Part shown: in pieces, positions 8,776-18,404 of the stretch
Layout: the number at the start of each line of letters is the position of its first letter
Position numbering within the stretch: the first letter of the stretch is position 1
DNA from: Chromatiales bacterium
GTDB taxonomy: Bacteria; Pseudomonadota; Gammaproteobacteria; SZUA-152
Length of the DNA stretch: 33,100 nt
NCBI GenBank assembly: GCA_026982475.1
Contig: JALSHB010000019.1
Coordinates: forward strand, 1-33,100
Reading direction: 5' to 3'
Position numbers and translations under genes: made by a program
Notes under the pieces: generated by a model
Database searches by the model: none
What the model was told of the DNA's origin: nothing
The model's input: only the letters and a program-made list of their open reading frames with translations

Positions 8776-10635
8776 TCACATATCCTCTTCATTCTGCCGT
8801 AACCATTCCTCAAGCACCGCCAACACCCAGATCATCGACCCATAGTAACTTGCATGACCGGTACGATGTGTATCAATGAGGTTGTCGAGAAACTCCGGAT
8901 TAATGACCCGCCTCGACTTGAAGGCAGACAAGTTGCCATAGATACTTTCTTGCAAGCGGCTGGATTTTTTCAGCCACTGGCCAAAAGGCAGACCAAAACC
9001 ATGCTTGGACTTGGTCAGCACCTCTGGCGGCAAGAAGTCACGCAAGGCATTTTTATAAAAATGGCGCAGCTTGCCACGTGGCAATTTTACTCGTGAAGGC
9101 ACTCGGGTCGACAAGTCGATCACTTCATCATCCAGCATTGGATAGCGCACATCTATACCCGTTATCTCGCACATGCGGTTTACCTTGCGCAGATCATTGT
9201 CGGCCAAGGTAATCTTCCAGTCGAGGTAAAGCATACGATTTAGCATAGTGGCGTCAGCCACCTTGTTATAGGTATCGGTCAATTGCCCGACGGGGTGCAA
9301 TGTATCCACCGCCTGGAGAAATTCCGGGGTAAATACCGATTCCAACGGGGTACGATTGAGAAAATTGTACGATTCAACGCGCGCAGGCATAGGCATGCGC
9401 GCTTGTTCGATATAGCTACGTACCTTGCGTGTCGGTGGTGTCAGCTTGCTTAGGGAGAGAGAAAGGAACAGGGGCTCGAGAAGACCTGATTTCAGCAGTG
9501 AGGGAAGCCGGTCGTATATCTCAAAGAGCTGCTGCTTCGCATATCTGGCATTGCCAGCAAACAACTCATCACCACCATCACCAGCCAACAAGACATTCAT
9601 TCCCTTCTGCTTGGCCAAGCGCGCACAAAACAATACCGGAATAGCCGAAGAGTTTCCGAATGGCTCATCGTAGACGCCAGCGATAAGAGGAAGAGCTCCA
9701 ACCACGTCCTCCGGCGTTACATAGTATTCTTCAATCTCTACATTGAAATGCCTTGCCGCAATCCGCGCAAAGGGCACTTCATCATAACCCTCCTCTTCAA
9801 AGCCGATGGTAAAGGCCCGCGCCGATGACTGATGACGTGCCAGATATCCAGCAACGGTTGAACTATCCAAGCCACCACTGAGGAAAGCCCCAGTGGTAGC
9901 ATCCGGGCGGCAATTTACAACTGCTTTATCCAGGCATTCACGCAGTTCATCTTCAAGATATGCAGCATCACCCCGCTCATGAAACTCGGGCATCCAATAG
10001 TACTCAAGATGAATCTTGTCATTTTCCAGCCACAATTGCTGCGCTGGCTCCAGCTTGGATACCTTGGAAAATATACTGTCCGGGCTGGGAATAACATGAA
10101 AATAGATATAGTTATACAAAGACTGCTGATTTATTTCACCACCTACAGCAGGATGATGCCTTACAGCCCTAATAGAATTTGCAAAAACAAGTTCGCCAAT
10201 GCCCTGCCCTACGGAATAGGCCAGAGACTCGATACCCATTCTATCGACAGCCAGCAAGCAGCGGCGATTATCACGATCGAGAACAACAAGAGAAAAGGAA
10301 CCACCAATGTATTTCGGCGACGCCTGTCCATGCCGGCGATAGGTATCCAGCAGCACTCCAGCAGCCTCATTCGCATCCTCGATATAGCCACGCCCAGGCC
10401 AGACAGGCCTGCCAAGGATAACTGCGTGCAATCCGCCCTGCACAGCAATACCGCAACGCTTGGAATGTTGCTGGACAGCCAATGAGGAACTGCATGCTTC
10501 ATGCAGCCACTTGATGTCAGCATTCTTTTCCCTGATCAGCATTCCCGTTAGGGTTTCGCGGGCCGAAGCCACTTGTTGCGAATTAATCCAGCCGCAATAC
10601 ACAGTCATAAGGTCATCCAGTAAAATTCCACCCAT
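8776..10635 (-). CDS. Asparagine synthase-like protein lacking the N-terminal glutaminase Cys2
   Basis: PP-loop FLSGGLDSSTVAGYLA, YDEPFGNSSAIP, LLAGDGGDELFAGNARY, LPRGKLRHFYKNALRDFLPPEVLTKSKHGFGLPFGQWL. Starts MGGILLDDLMTVYCGW, so there is no Met-Cys start. An alternative start is at 10608. Confidence 0.85.
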   Translation of the reverse strand: MGGILLDDLMTVYCGWINSQQVASARETLTGMLIREKNADIKWLHEACSSSLAVQQHSKRCGIAVQGGLHAVILGRPVWPGRGYIEDANEAAGVLLDTYRRHGQASPKYIGGSFSLVVLDRDNRRCLLAVDRMGIESLAYSVGQGIGELVFANSIRAVRHHPAVGGEINQQSLYNYIYFHVIPSPDSIFSKVSKLEPAQQLWLENDKIHLEYYWMPEFHERGDAAYLEDELRECLDKAVVNCRPDATTGAFLSGGLDSSTVAGYLARHQSSARAFTIGFEEEGYDEVPFARIAARHFNVEIEEYYVTPEDVVGALPLIAGVYDEPFGNSSAIPVLFCARLAKQKGMNVLLAGDGGDELFAGNARYAKQQLFEIYDRLPSLLKSGLLEPLFLSLSLSKLTPPTRKVRSYIEQARMPMPARVESYNFLNRTPLESVFTPEFLQAVDTLHPVGQLTDTYNKVADATMLNRMLYLDWKITLADNDLRKVNRMCEITGIDVRYPMLDDEVIDLSTRVPSRVKLPRGKLRHFYKNALRDFLPPEVLTKSKHGFGLPFGQWLKKSSRLQESIYGNLSAFKSRRVINPEFLDNLIDTHRTGHASYYGSMIWVLAVLEEWLRQNEEDM

Positions 10636-10767
10636 TTAAGAGAACTTTTTGTTCTGGGCGCTTCTGATCAACCGCCAAGTTCTCTCCATAGAGGTTGCAA
10701 ACATCTACACGTGTCGCTCATTGCACACGGCTTGCGCTTTGGCGGAACGAAGGGGGTTCCTTTAAAA

Positions 10768-10928
10768 CCTGAATCCGTGAGTTCAGGGCGGATGAAGCGT
10801 GCAACTGCTTGATTCGTATCGCGTAATGAAAAATCGAGGAAATAGCGGGGACTATTGCCGAGATTTTTCATATAGCGAGACGGATCAATGCGTTGTGCGA
10901 TTCGCCGTCATGAACTCACGGATTCAGG
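10768..10928. mobile_element. MITE-like palindromic element, 161 bp, with 18-bp perfect terminal inverted repeats
   Basis: CCTGAATCCGTGAGTTCA (10768-10785) and TGAACTCACGGATTCAGG (10911-10928). The interior is also imperfectly self-complementary (TAATGAAAAATCGAGG...AGATTTTTCATATAG). Flanks read TTTAAAA|CCTG...CAGG|TTAAAAG, a possible TTAAAA target duplication. No transposase. Confidence 0.68.
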
Positions 10929-10998
10929 TTAAAAGACAGATGGATTGGAATTACAGTCAGAAGGCGTTTCAACCAGTCATTCACAAATATCGTTGAAA

Positions 10999-11047
10999 AT
11001 CAAAGGCCGATACACCACCAAGCCACACTGCTTTTAGCCTTTGATTG
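10999..11047. other. 10-bp inverted repeat (hairpin candidate)
   Basis: AATCAAAGGC (10999-11008) and GCCTTTGATT (11038-11047), 29-nt loop. Confidence 0.4.
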
Positions 11048-11450
11048 TATTCTTTCCGTGTGTCATCTGCCACTCTCGGCCTTGATCGTCACCAGGCCAC
11101 CAAGCCCCCCCGGTCGAGATTGAGTCCCTCGATCCGGCTCACGGCACATGCAGCAATCGCTGCTCGAGCCGCTACAGTATTCACCTGCAGCCATGATGAG
11201 CCCATCATCAACCATACTCCCACCATCCAGCGCGGAAAGGAGCGCACGCATAGTCACCCGCACGTCTTGTCCCGCCCCCTCATGTAGCGGCTGTACGCTC
11301 AGAGGGGCAGGAATCTACTTTTTCTACGCATTGCGGACAACCAACCCGCATGGCGCACTGGCAACGCCATAGCCAGACGCAACCAGCCTTTCCCTGCCAC
11401 CCATGCCACGACTACAATACGCAGCTTCCTGTAGCCGAGCCGTAGTAACC

Positions 11451-14400
11451 ATGACCGCACTCCAGCACCACGACGTCCTTTCTCCGCCCCAGCAGGCTAC
11501 GCAATCGGGCCGCCGCAGCCGGTGGGGACAGCTCTACGGCAGCAGCGAGGGGCTGGCCATTGCCCAGGCCGCCCGGCAGGCCGGTGCGCCACTGATCGTC
11601 ATCACGCCGGACACGCCGGCGGCCACGCGCCTGGAATACGAGATCCGCTTCTTCGCCGGCGATCTGCCGGTGTTGACCTTCCCGGACTGGGAGACGCTGC
11701 CCTACGACGTGTTCTCGCCGCACCAGGACATCATCTCCGAGCGCCTGGCGGCGCTGTCACAGTTGCCGGCGCTGACGCGCGGCGTGCTGGTGGTGCCGGT
11801 GGCCACCCTGCTGCACCGCCTGGCGCCGAAGGGCTTTCTCGACGCCAACTGCTTCCTGCTCGACGTCGGCCAGACCCTGGACCTGCAGGCCATGCGCAGC
11901 CGCCTCGACAGCGGTGGCTACCGCTGCGTGTCGCAGGTCATCGAGCACGGCGAATTCGCGGTGCGCGGGGCGATCCTCGACCTGTTCCCCATGGGCCAGT
12001 CGACCCCCTACCGCATCGAGCTGTTCGACGACGAGATCGACAGCATCCGCACCTTCGACCCGGAGACCCAGCGATCCATCGAAAAGGTGGACAGCATCCG
12101 CCTGCTGCCGGCGCGTGAATTCCCCTTCGACGCCGAGGCCATCACCCGCTTCCGCCGCGCCTGGCGCGCGCAGTTCGAGGGCGATCCGCAGGCCTGCACC
12201 ATCTATCACGAGGTCAGCGAGGGCAACACGCCGCCGGGCATCGAATACTACTTGCCGTTATTCTTCGAGCAGACGCAGACCCTGTTCGACTACCTGACCC
12301 CGTCGGCGTTGGTGGTCACCACCGAGGGCGTGAGCGAGGCAGTCGGCACCTTCTGGGCCGATGTGGAAGAACGCTTCGAGCAGGGCCGGCACGATGTCTC
12401 GCGTCCGCTGCTGCCGCCCCATGCGCTGTTCCTGCGCGAGAATGAATTCTTCGCGCAACTGGGCCAGCGCGCGCAGATCAGCGTGCAGCATTTCGAGCTG
12501 CCGGGAAAGGCGGGACATTACAACTTTGCCACCCAGGCCCCGCCGCAGCTGACGCTGGACGCCCGCGCGGAACAGCCCAGCGCAAAAATGCTGGCCTTCC
12601 TCGACGCGTTCGACGGCCGGGTATTGTTCTGCGCCGAGTCCACCGGCCGCCGCGAGACCCTGCTGGAGCTGCTCAAGGGCTGCGACCTGCGTCCCACCGC
12701 GGTGGACGGCTGGGCCGAATTCGTCGACGGCGAGATGCCGCTGGCCATTACCGTCGCCGCGCTGGAAGAGGGTCTGCTGCTGTCGCGCCCCTCGCTGGCC
12801 GTCATCGCCGAGCCGCAGCTGTTCGGCGAACAGGTGCTGCAGCAACGCCGCCGCCAGCGCAAGACCCGCGACGCCGACCAGGTCATCAAGAATCTGGTGG
12901 AGCTGGAAGTCGGCTCGCCGGTGGTGCACGAAGACAATGGCGTGGGTCGCTATTTGGGGTTACAGACGCTGGCGCTGGGCGGCGTGGAGCAGGAATTTCT
13001 CACCCTGGAATACGCCGGTGGCGACAAGCTCTACGTGCCGGTCAGCCACCTGCACCTGATCAGCCGCTACAGCGGCGCCTCGCCGGAGACCGCGCCCCTG
13101 CACCGGCTCGGCAGCGGCCAGTGGGAAAGGGCCAAGCGCAAGGCGCGCGAAAAGGTGCGCGACGTGGCCGCCGAGCTGCTGGCCATCTACGCCCAGCGCG
13201 AGGCGCGCAAGGGCCACGTCTATCATCTCGACGACAGCCAGTACGCCGCCTTCGTCTCGGCCTTCCCCTTCGAGGAGACGCCGGACCAGCAGGAGGCCAT
13301 CAGCGGGGTGCTGGCGGACATGCGCTCCGACAAGCCCATGGACCGCCTGGTATGCGGCGACGTGGGCTTCGGCAAGACCGAGGTGGCCATGCGCGCCGCC
13401 TTCATCGCCGTGGCCGACGGCAAGCAGGTGGCCATGCTGGTGCCCACCACCCTGCTCGCCCAGCAGCATTACGAAAACTTCAAGGACCGCTTCGCCGACT
13501 GGCCGGTACGCATCGAGTCCATGTCCCGCTTCCGCTCGAAGAAGGAGCAGACCGCCGCCCTCCAGGGTCTGGCCGAGGGCACCGTGGACATCATCATCGG
13601 CACCCACAAGCTGATCCACGGCGACATCAAATACAAGAACCTGGGTCTGGTGATCATCGACGAGGAACACCGCTTCGGGGTGCGCCAGAAGGAGAAATTC
13701 AAGGCCCTGCGCTCGGAGGTGGACGTGCTGACACTGACCGCCACACCCATCCCGCGCACCCTCAACATGTCCCTGTCCGGCATCCGCGACCTGTCCATCA
13801 TCGCCACCGCGCCGGCGCGCCGGCTGGCGGTGAAGACCTTCGTCAGCCAGTGGAACGAGACCGTGGTCAAGGAGGCCTGCCTGCGCGAGATCCGCCGCGG
13901 CGGCCAGCTGTTCTTCCTGCACAACAACGTCGAGACCATCGAGAAACAGGCACGCGAACTGGAGGCGCTGGTGCCCGAGGCGCGCGTCGCCGTGGCCCAC
14001 GGGCAGATGCGCGAGCGCGAGCTGGAACAGGTGATGGCGGACTTCTACCACCACCGCTTCAACGTGCTGGTGTGCACCACCATCATCGAGACAGGCATCG
14101 ACATCCCCAACGCCAATACCATCATCATCGACCGCGCCGACAAGTTCGGTCTCGCCCAGCTCTACCAGCTGCGCGGGCGCGTCGGCCGCTCGCACCACCA
14201 GGCCTACGCCTACCTCATCGTGCCACCGCGCAACGCCATGACGGCGGATGCGGTGAAGCGCCTGGAGGCCATCGAGTCCATCCAGGACCTCGGCGCCGGC
14301 TTCACCCTCGCCACCCACGACCTGGAGATCCGCGGCGCCGGCGAGCTGCTCGGCGAGGGCCAGAGCGGCCACATGCAGGAGATCGGCTTCACCCTCTACA

Positions 14401-14918
14401 TGGAGCTGCTGGACCGCGCCGTGAAGGCGCTCCGCGAGGGCCGCCAGCCGGCGCTAGACCGCCCCCTGGACCACGGCGCCGAGATCGACCTCGGCATCCC
14501 CGCCCTGCTGCCCGAGGACTACCTGCCGGACGTGCACACGCGCCTGATCCAGTACAAGCGCATCGCCAGCGCCGAGAGCCACGCCGAACTGCGCGAGCTG
14601 CAGGTGGAGATGATCGACCGCTTCGGCCTGCTGCCGGCGCAGGCGAAAAACCTGTTCCAGGTCACCGAACTCAAGCTGCGCGCCACCCCGCTGGGCATCC
14701 GCAAGATCGAGATGGGCGACGCCAGCGGCCGCATCCACTTCGTCGCCGAACCGGACATCGACCCCATGAAGATCATCCGCCTGATCCAGACCCAGCCGCA
14801 GACCTACCGCATGGACGGCCAGGACAAGCTGCGCATCCTCGGCGAATTCCCGGACGCCGCGGCGCGCATCACGGCCATCGACGGCCTGCTGCGGGAATTG
14901 GGCGCACCCACGCACTGA
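11451..14918 (+). CDS. mfd: Transcription-repair coupling factor
   Basis: ~1155 aa: YGSSEGLAIAQAARQ, TLPYDVFSPHQDIISERLAAL, VCGDVGFGKTEVAMRAAFIAV, IIDEEHRFGVRQKEKFK, LTLTATPIPRTLNMSLSGIRDLSIIATAPARRLAVKTFV, TTIIETGIDIPNANTIIIDRADKFGLAQLYQLRGRVGR. Confidence 0.97.
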   Translation: MTALQHHDVLSPPQQATQSGRRSRWGQLYGSSEGLAIAQAARQAGAPLIVITPDTPAATRLEYEIRFFAGDLPVLTFPDWETLPYDVFSPHQDIISERLAALSQLPALTRGVLVVPVATLLHRLAPKGFLDANCFLLDVGQTLDLQAMRSRLDSGGYRCVSQVIEHGEFAVRGAILDLFPMGQSTPYRIELFDDEIDSIRTFDPETQRSIEKVDSIRLLPAREFPFDAEAITRFRRAWRAQFEGDPQACTIYHEVSEGNTPPGIEYYLPLFFEQTQTLFDYLTPSALVVTTEGVSEAVGTFWADVEERFEQGRHDVSRPLLPPHALFLRENEFFAQLGQRAQISVQHFELPGKAGHYNFATQAPPQLTLDARAEQPSAKMLAFLDAFDGRVLFCAESTGRRETLLELLKGCDLRPTAVDGWAEFVDGEMPLAITVAALEEGLLLSRPSLAVIAEPQLFGEQVLQQRRRQRKTRDADQVIKNLVELEVGSPVVHEDNGVGRYLGLQTLALGGVEQEFLTLEYAGGDKLYVPVSHLHLISRYSGASPETAPLHRLGSGQWERAKRKAREKVRDVAAELLAIYAQREARKGHVYHLDDSQYAAFVSAFPFEETPDQQEAISGVLADMRSDKPMDRLVCGDVGFGKTEVAMRAAFIAVADGKQVAMLVPTTLLAQQHYENFKDRFADWPVRIESMSRFRSKKEQTAALQGLAEGTVDIIIGTHKLIHGDIKYKNLGLVIIDEEHRFGVRQKEKFKALRSEVDVLTLTATPIPRTLNMSLSGIRDLSIIATAPARRLAVKTFVSQWNETVVKEACLREIRRGGQLFFLHNNVETIEKQARELEALVPEARVAVAHGQMRERELEQVMADFYHHRFNVLVCTTIIETGIDIPNANTIIIDRADKFGLAQLYQLRGRVGRSHHQAYAYLIVPPRNAMTADAVKRLEAIESIQDLGAGFTLATHDLEIRGAGELLGEGQSGHMQEIGFTLYMELLDRAVKALREGRQPALDRPLDHGAEIDLGIPALLPEDYLPDVHTRLIQYKRIASAESHAELRELQVEMIDRFGLLPAQAKNLFQVTELKLRATPLGIRKIEMGDASGRIHFVAEPDIDPMKIIRLIQTQPQTYRMDGQDKLRILGEFPDAAARITAIDGLLRELGAPTH

Positions 14919-14950
14919 CACACGGCCACCGGAACCGCAAAGACATCGCC

Positions 14951-15973
14951 ATGACCCTGCCGCTGCTCGCCCGACACTTTCCCGCCCGCCTGACCGGCCG
15001 CCTGCTGGGCCTGCCGGCAACGCCGTCGTTGAGCATCCTCATCTACCACCGCGTACTCTCGCAGCCCGATGAACTCATGGGTGGCGCGCCGGACGTGGCG
15101 GCCTTCGACTGGCAGATGGCACTCGCCGCCCGCCACTTCAACGTGCTGCCCCTGGCCGAGGCCGTCACCCGCCTGCGCGAGGGCCGCCTGCCGCCCCGCG
15201 CCCTCTGCATCACCTTCGACGATGGCTATGCCGACAATCATCACCATGCCCTGCCCATCCTGCGCAGACACGGCCTGACGGCCACCTTTTTCATTGCCAC
15301 CGGCTTTCTCGATGGCGGCTGCATGTGGAACGACCGCATCATCGAGTCCGTGCGGGCCCTGGCGGGAACCAGGCTGGATCTGGAGACGCTGGGCCTGGGC
15401 GAGCACCCCGTCGCCACCCTGGCGCAACGCAGAAAGGCCATCGCGGCGATCATCGGCCAGACCAAGTACCGCCCCCTCGCTGAGCGCGAAGAAACCGCGA
15501 GACGTATTCAGGCCATCACCGGCTCGGCGGTGCCCGATGACCTGATGATGCAGGGCGCGCAGGTCAAGGCGCTGTCCGATGCCGGCATGGAGATCGGCGG
15601 ACACACGGTCAACCATCCCATCCTGGCCAACTGCAGCGAGGCCCAGGCCCGCGAGGAAATCGCCGGCGGCAAGCAGTACCTGGAAGACCTGTTGGGAAAG
15701 CCCGTGCGCCTGTTCGCCTACCCCAACGGCAAGCCCGGCCAGGACTATCTGCCGCAACATGGCGAGCTGCTGAAATCACTGGGCTTCGAGGCCGCCGTCA
15801 GTACCGTGTGGGGCGTTTCCACCCGCGACACCGACCCCTTTCAGCTCTATCGCTTCACGCCGTGGGACCGGCAGCCGGTGAAATTCCTGCTGCGCCTGCT
15901 GGCCAATTACCGCCATACCGATCCAGACCGGCAGCATCGCGCCGCCACCACGCCGGCCAGGGCCAGGCGCTGA
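14951..15973 (+). CDS. Polysaccharide deacetylase family protein (NodB-type)
   Basis: LSILIYHRVLSQPDELMGG, ITFDDGYADNHHHALPILRRHGLTATFFIATGFLDGG, GGHTVNHPILANCS. Start taken at the ATG 33 nt after mfd; the longer frame 13121-15973 runs antiparallel-free through mfd in another frame. Confidence 0.87.
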   Translation: MTLPLLARHFPARLTGRLLGLPATPSLSILIYHRVLSQPDELMGGAPDVAAFDWQMALAARHFNVLPLAEAVTRLREGRLPPRALCITFDDGYADNHHHALPILRRHGLTATFFIATGFLDGGCMWNDRIIESVRALAGTRLDLETLGLGEHPVATLAQRRKAIAAIIGQTKYRPLAEREETARRIQAITGSAVPDDLMMQGAQVKALSDAGMEIGGHTVNHPILANCSEAQAREEIAGGKQYLEDLLGKPVRLFAYPNGKPGQDYLPQHGELLKSLGFEAAVSTVWGVSTRDTDPFQLYRFTPWDRQPVKFLLRLLANYRHTDPDRQHRAATTPARARR

Positions 15974-15981
15974 AATTTCCA

Positions 15982-16123
15982 CCTGAATCCGCCGGTTCCA
16001 AACAAGTCCGCGGATTCGGAGTCAGGCAAAAAAACCGGCGGCGGTTGCAGAGGGAGAGACAGGGAACAACCATTCCGCCGCCGGGAATAACCGGTAGTAG
16101 TAGATCCTGAATCCGTAGGTTCA
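15982..16123. repeat. Intergenic region with two CCTGAATCCG motifs related to the 10768-10928 element termini
   Basis: CCTGAATCCG at 15982 and CCTGAATCCGTAGGTTCA at 16106-16123; the latter matches 16 of 18 bases of the MITE-like terminal repeat. Confidence 0.5.
16028..16084 (-). terminator. Rho-independent terminator of lpxC
   Basis: On the - strand: CCGGCGGCGG ... 30-nt loop ... CCGCCGCCGG followed by TTTTTTT. Lies downstream of the lpxC stop at 16133. Confidence 0.68.
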
Positions 16124-16132
16124 TGGTAGACG

Positions 16133-17086
16133 TCAGCGCGAGGCCTGCCTCCTCGGGGTTTCGTTCAGGCACGGCGCAGGCTGCGCCAGCTCCTTGGGCG
16201 TCTCCATGGTGATGCAGGACCAGGCGTCACGCCTCTCGAACAGCTTGCGCACCAGCCGGTTGTTCAACGCATGGCCGGGCTTGCGGGCCTGGTAGTGGCC
16301 GAGAATCGGCGCACCGGCCAGGGCCAGGTCGCCGAGGCAGTCGAGGATCTTGTGGCGCACGAATTCGTCGCGGTAGCGCAGGCCGCACGCATTGGCAATC
16401 CGTTCGCCGTCGATGAGCACGGCGTTGCGCAGCGAGCCGCCCTTGATCAGGCCCCGCTGCTTCAGCGCCTCGAGCTGATGCAGAAACCCGAAGGTGCGGG
16501 CCCGCGCCAGCTGCCGGCGGAAGACCCCGTCGACCAGCTCCAGCGACAATGCCTGCGAGCCCACCACGGCATCGCCGTAGTCTATTTCAACACGGATTCC
16601 CGGGGTGCCCGCGGGCGTCAGGATGGCGTATCTGTCGCCATCCCGAACCTCGACGGGGCGTTGAATGCGGATGAGCTTGCGCGGCGCGGCCTGCGACCGC
16701 AGCCCGACGCGCTCGAACATGGCCGCGAAGGGCTCGGCGCTGCCGTCCATGATCGGCACTTCCGGGCCATCCACCTCGATCAGGGCATTGTCCACGCCAC
16801 AGCCACGCAGGGCGGCCATGAGGTGTTCGACCGTGTCGATGGCGTGGCCGTGGTCATTGCCGATGGCGGTGGACATTTCCGTGTCCACCACGTTGCGCCA
16901 GCACGCAGCGATCAGCCCCTCAGCGGCCGGCAGATCCTTGCGCAGAAAAGCAATGCCCGCATTCGCCCCGGCGGGATGCACGACCATGGAAACCTTGCGC
17001 CCGCCATGCAGGCCAACGCCGACAAAGGCGACGGGATGGCGCAGGGTCTGCTGATGGATTTGCTCACTAGGCGGCATCTGGGACAC
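16133..17086 (-). CDS. lpxC: UDP-3-O-acyl-N-acetylglucosamine deacetylase
   Basis: QTLRHPVAFVGVGLHGGRKVSMVVHPAGANAGI, TVEHLMAALRGCGVDNALIEVDGPEVPIMDGSAEPF, RARTFGFLHQLEALKQRGLIKGGSLRNAVLID, RYRDEFVRHKILDCLGDLALAG, KPGHALNNRLV. Confidence 0.95.
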   Translation of the reverse strand: MSQMPPSEQIHQQTLRHPVAFVGVGLHGGRKVSMVVHPAGANAGIAFLRKDLPAAEGLIAACWRNVVDTEMSTAIGNDHGHAIDTVEHLMAALRGCGVDNALIEVDGPEVPIMDGSAEPFAAMFERVGLRSQAAPRKLIRIQRPVEVRDGDRYAILTPAGTPGIRVEIDYGDAVVGSQALSLELVDGVFRRQLARARTFGFLHQLEALKQRGLIKGGSLRNAVLIDGERIANACGLRYRDEFVRHKILDCLGDLALAGAPILGHYQARKPGHALNNRLVRKLFERRDAWSCITMETPKELAQPAPCLNETPRRQASR

Positions 17087-17227
17087 CGGGATTCTCCTTT
17101 GCTACAGGGCAAGTCATAGGACAATCGCTTGTTTCGCAATATCGCCTCCACTATGCTGTTTTCATTGGCTCTGCACGCCAATCTGTTATCCCGGGGCCGC
17201 CAACAACAAAAGAGCAAGGGATCTGCA

Positions 17228-18277
17228 ATGAAACCGAAAGCCTCGTCCCTGACCTCCACCGCCCTGTTGCTGTGGAAGACCCTCGACGCCCGGGGGCTGG
17301 ACGCCAATGATTTCTTCGCCCAGTCCGGCCTCGATCCCGCCCTTTTGCGGGACCCCAACGCCCGCTATCCCGGCCATGCCATAAAACGGCTCTGGCAGCG
17401 GGTGAAAGAGGTCTTGCAAGACCCCTGCATCGGACTTGAGGTCGCCCGTCATTTTCACCCCACCACCCTGCACGCCCTGGGCTTTGCGTGGATGGCAAGC
17501 ACCACCCTGGAGGAGGCCTTTGCCCGCCTGATTCGCTATTCCCGCCTCATCACGGATCGCGAGGAATACCGATTTGGAGAAACGGACGAGGATTTCCGTT
17601 TCGAGATCCACCCCCTGGATGAAGACCGCTATTACCCCCATGAAGGCCGCGACGCCGCCTTTGCCGTACTCGTCAACATGTGCCGCGCCATTTATGGCAA
17701 CGACTTCAACCCCTTGCACATCGAATTTTGCCGGCCGCAGCCGCCCCAGCCCTGTGTGGGAGAATTTCACAAACTGTTTCGCGCCCCCCTGACCTTTTCG
17801 GCGCCGCTCTATGTCATGCACTTCGACAAGGCGATGATGCGCAAACCCCTGCCCACCGCCAATGCCGACGTGGCGCGCGCCAACGACGAAATCATCGCGG
17901 ACTACCTGGCCCAGTTGGACGACAGCGATATCGTGATGCAGGTCAAAAGGCTCCTCACCGAGCAGCTGCCCTCCGGCAAGGCCACCCAGGCATCCATCGC
18001 CCGGGCGCTGAACATCAGCCCCCGCAGCCTGCAACGCCGCCTGCACGAGGCCGGCACCCATTACAGCGAAGTCCTCAATGACACCCGGCGGGAGCTGGCC
18101 ATCAAGCACATCCGCAATGCACGCCTGAGCATGGGCGAAATCACCTACCTCCTCGGCTTCGCCGAGGTCAGCAGCTTCTCGCGCGCCTTCAAACGCTGGA
18201 CCGGCAAGCCGCCGGGTGAGTATCGTGCGGAGAGCACCAGACAGGTCGTTTCACGGCAGGCGTTGCACAACAAGTGA
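17228..18277 (+). CDS. AraC-family transcriptional regulator (Arabinose_bd/OruR-like N-terminus)
   Basis: C-terminal double HTH: ATQASIARALNISPRSLQRRLHEAGTHYSEVLNDTRRELAIKHIRNARLSMGEITYLLGFAEVSSFSRAFKRWTGKPPGEYR. Start at the internal ATG 17228. Confidence 0.9.
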   Translation: MKPKASSLTSTALLLWKTLDARGLDANDFFAQSGLDPALLRDPNARYPGHAIKRLWQRVKEVLQDPCIGLEVARHFHPTTLHALGFAWMASTTLEEAFARLIRYSRLITDREEYRFGETDEDFRFEIHPLDEDRYYPHEGRDAAFAVLVNMCRAIYGNDFNPLHIEFCRPQPPQPCVGEFHKLFRAPLTFSAPLYVMHFDKAMMRKPLPTANADVARANDEIIADYLAQLDDSDIVMQVKRLLTEQLPSGKATQASIARALNISPRSLQRRLHEAGTHYSEVLNDTRRELAIKHIRNARLSMGEITYLLGFAEVSSFSRAFKRWTGKPPGEYRAESTRQVVSRQALHNK

Positions 18278-18404
18278 TTGCCGGCCGGCGCGTCCATCGA
18301 AGCGGCGAATTTCCCCTTGATGCGAAATATGCCGTGGCCGGCCAAGGTGATAAAATCCCGGCCACCTTCATCCAGCTATTCCATGACGGAAGCGAACACA
18401 CACC

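Noticed and set aside
11063-11372. Small overlapping ORFs upstream of mfd (66, 80 and 74 aa)
   Set aside because: Overlap on both strands with no family resemblance or clear ribosome-binding site; cannot be supported as genes.
12960-14372. 470-aa - strand ORF
   Set aside because: Antisense to the conserved helicase core of mfd; G/H/V/L/A-rich composition of a shadow ORF.
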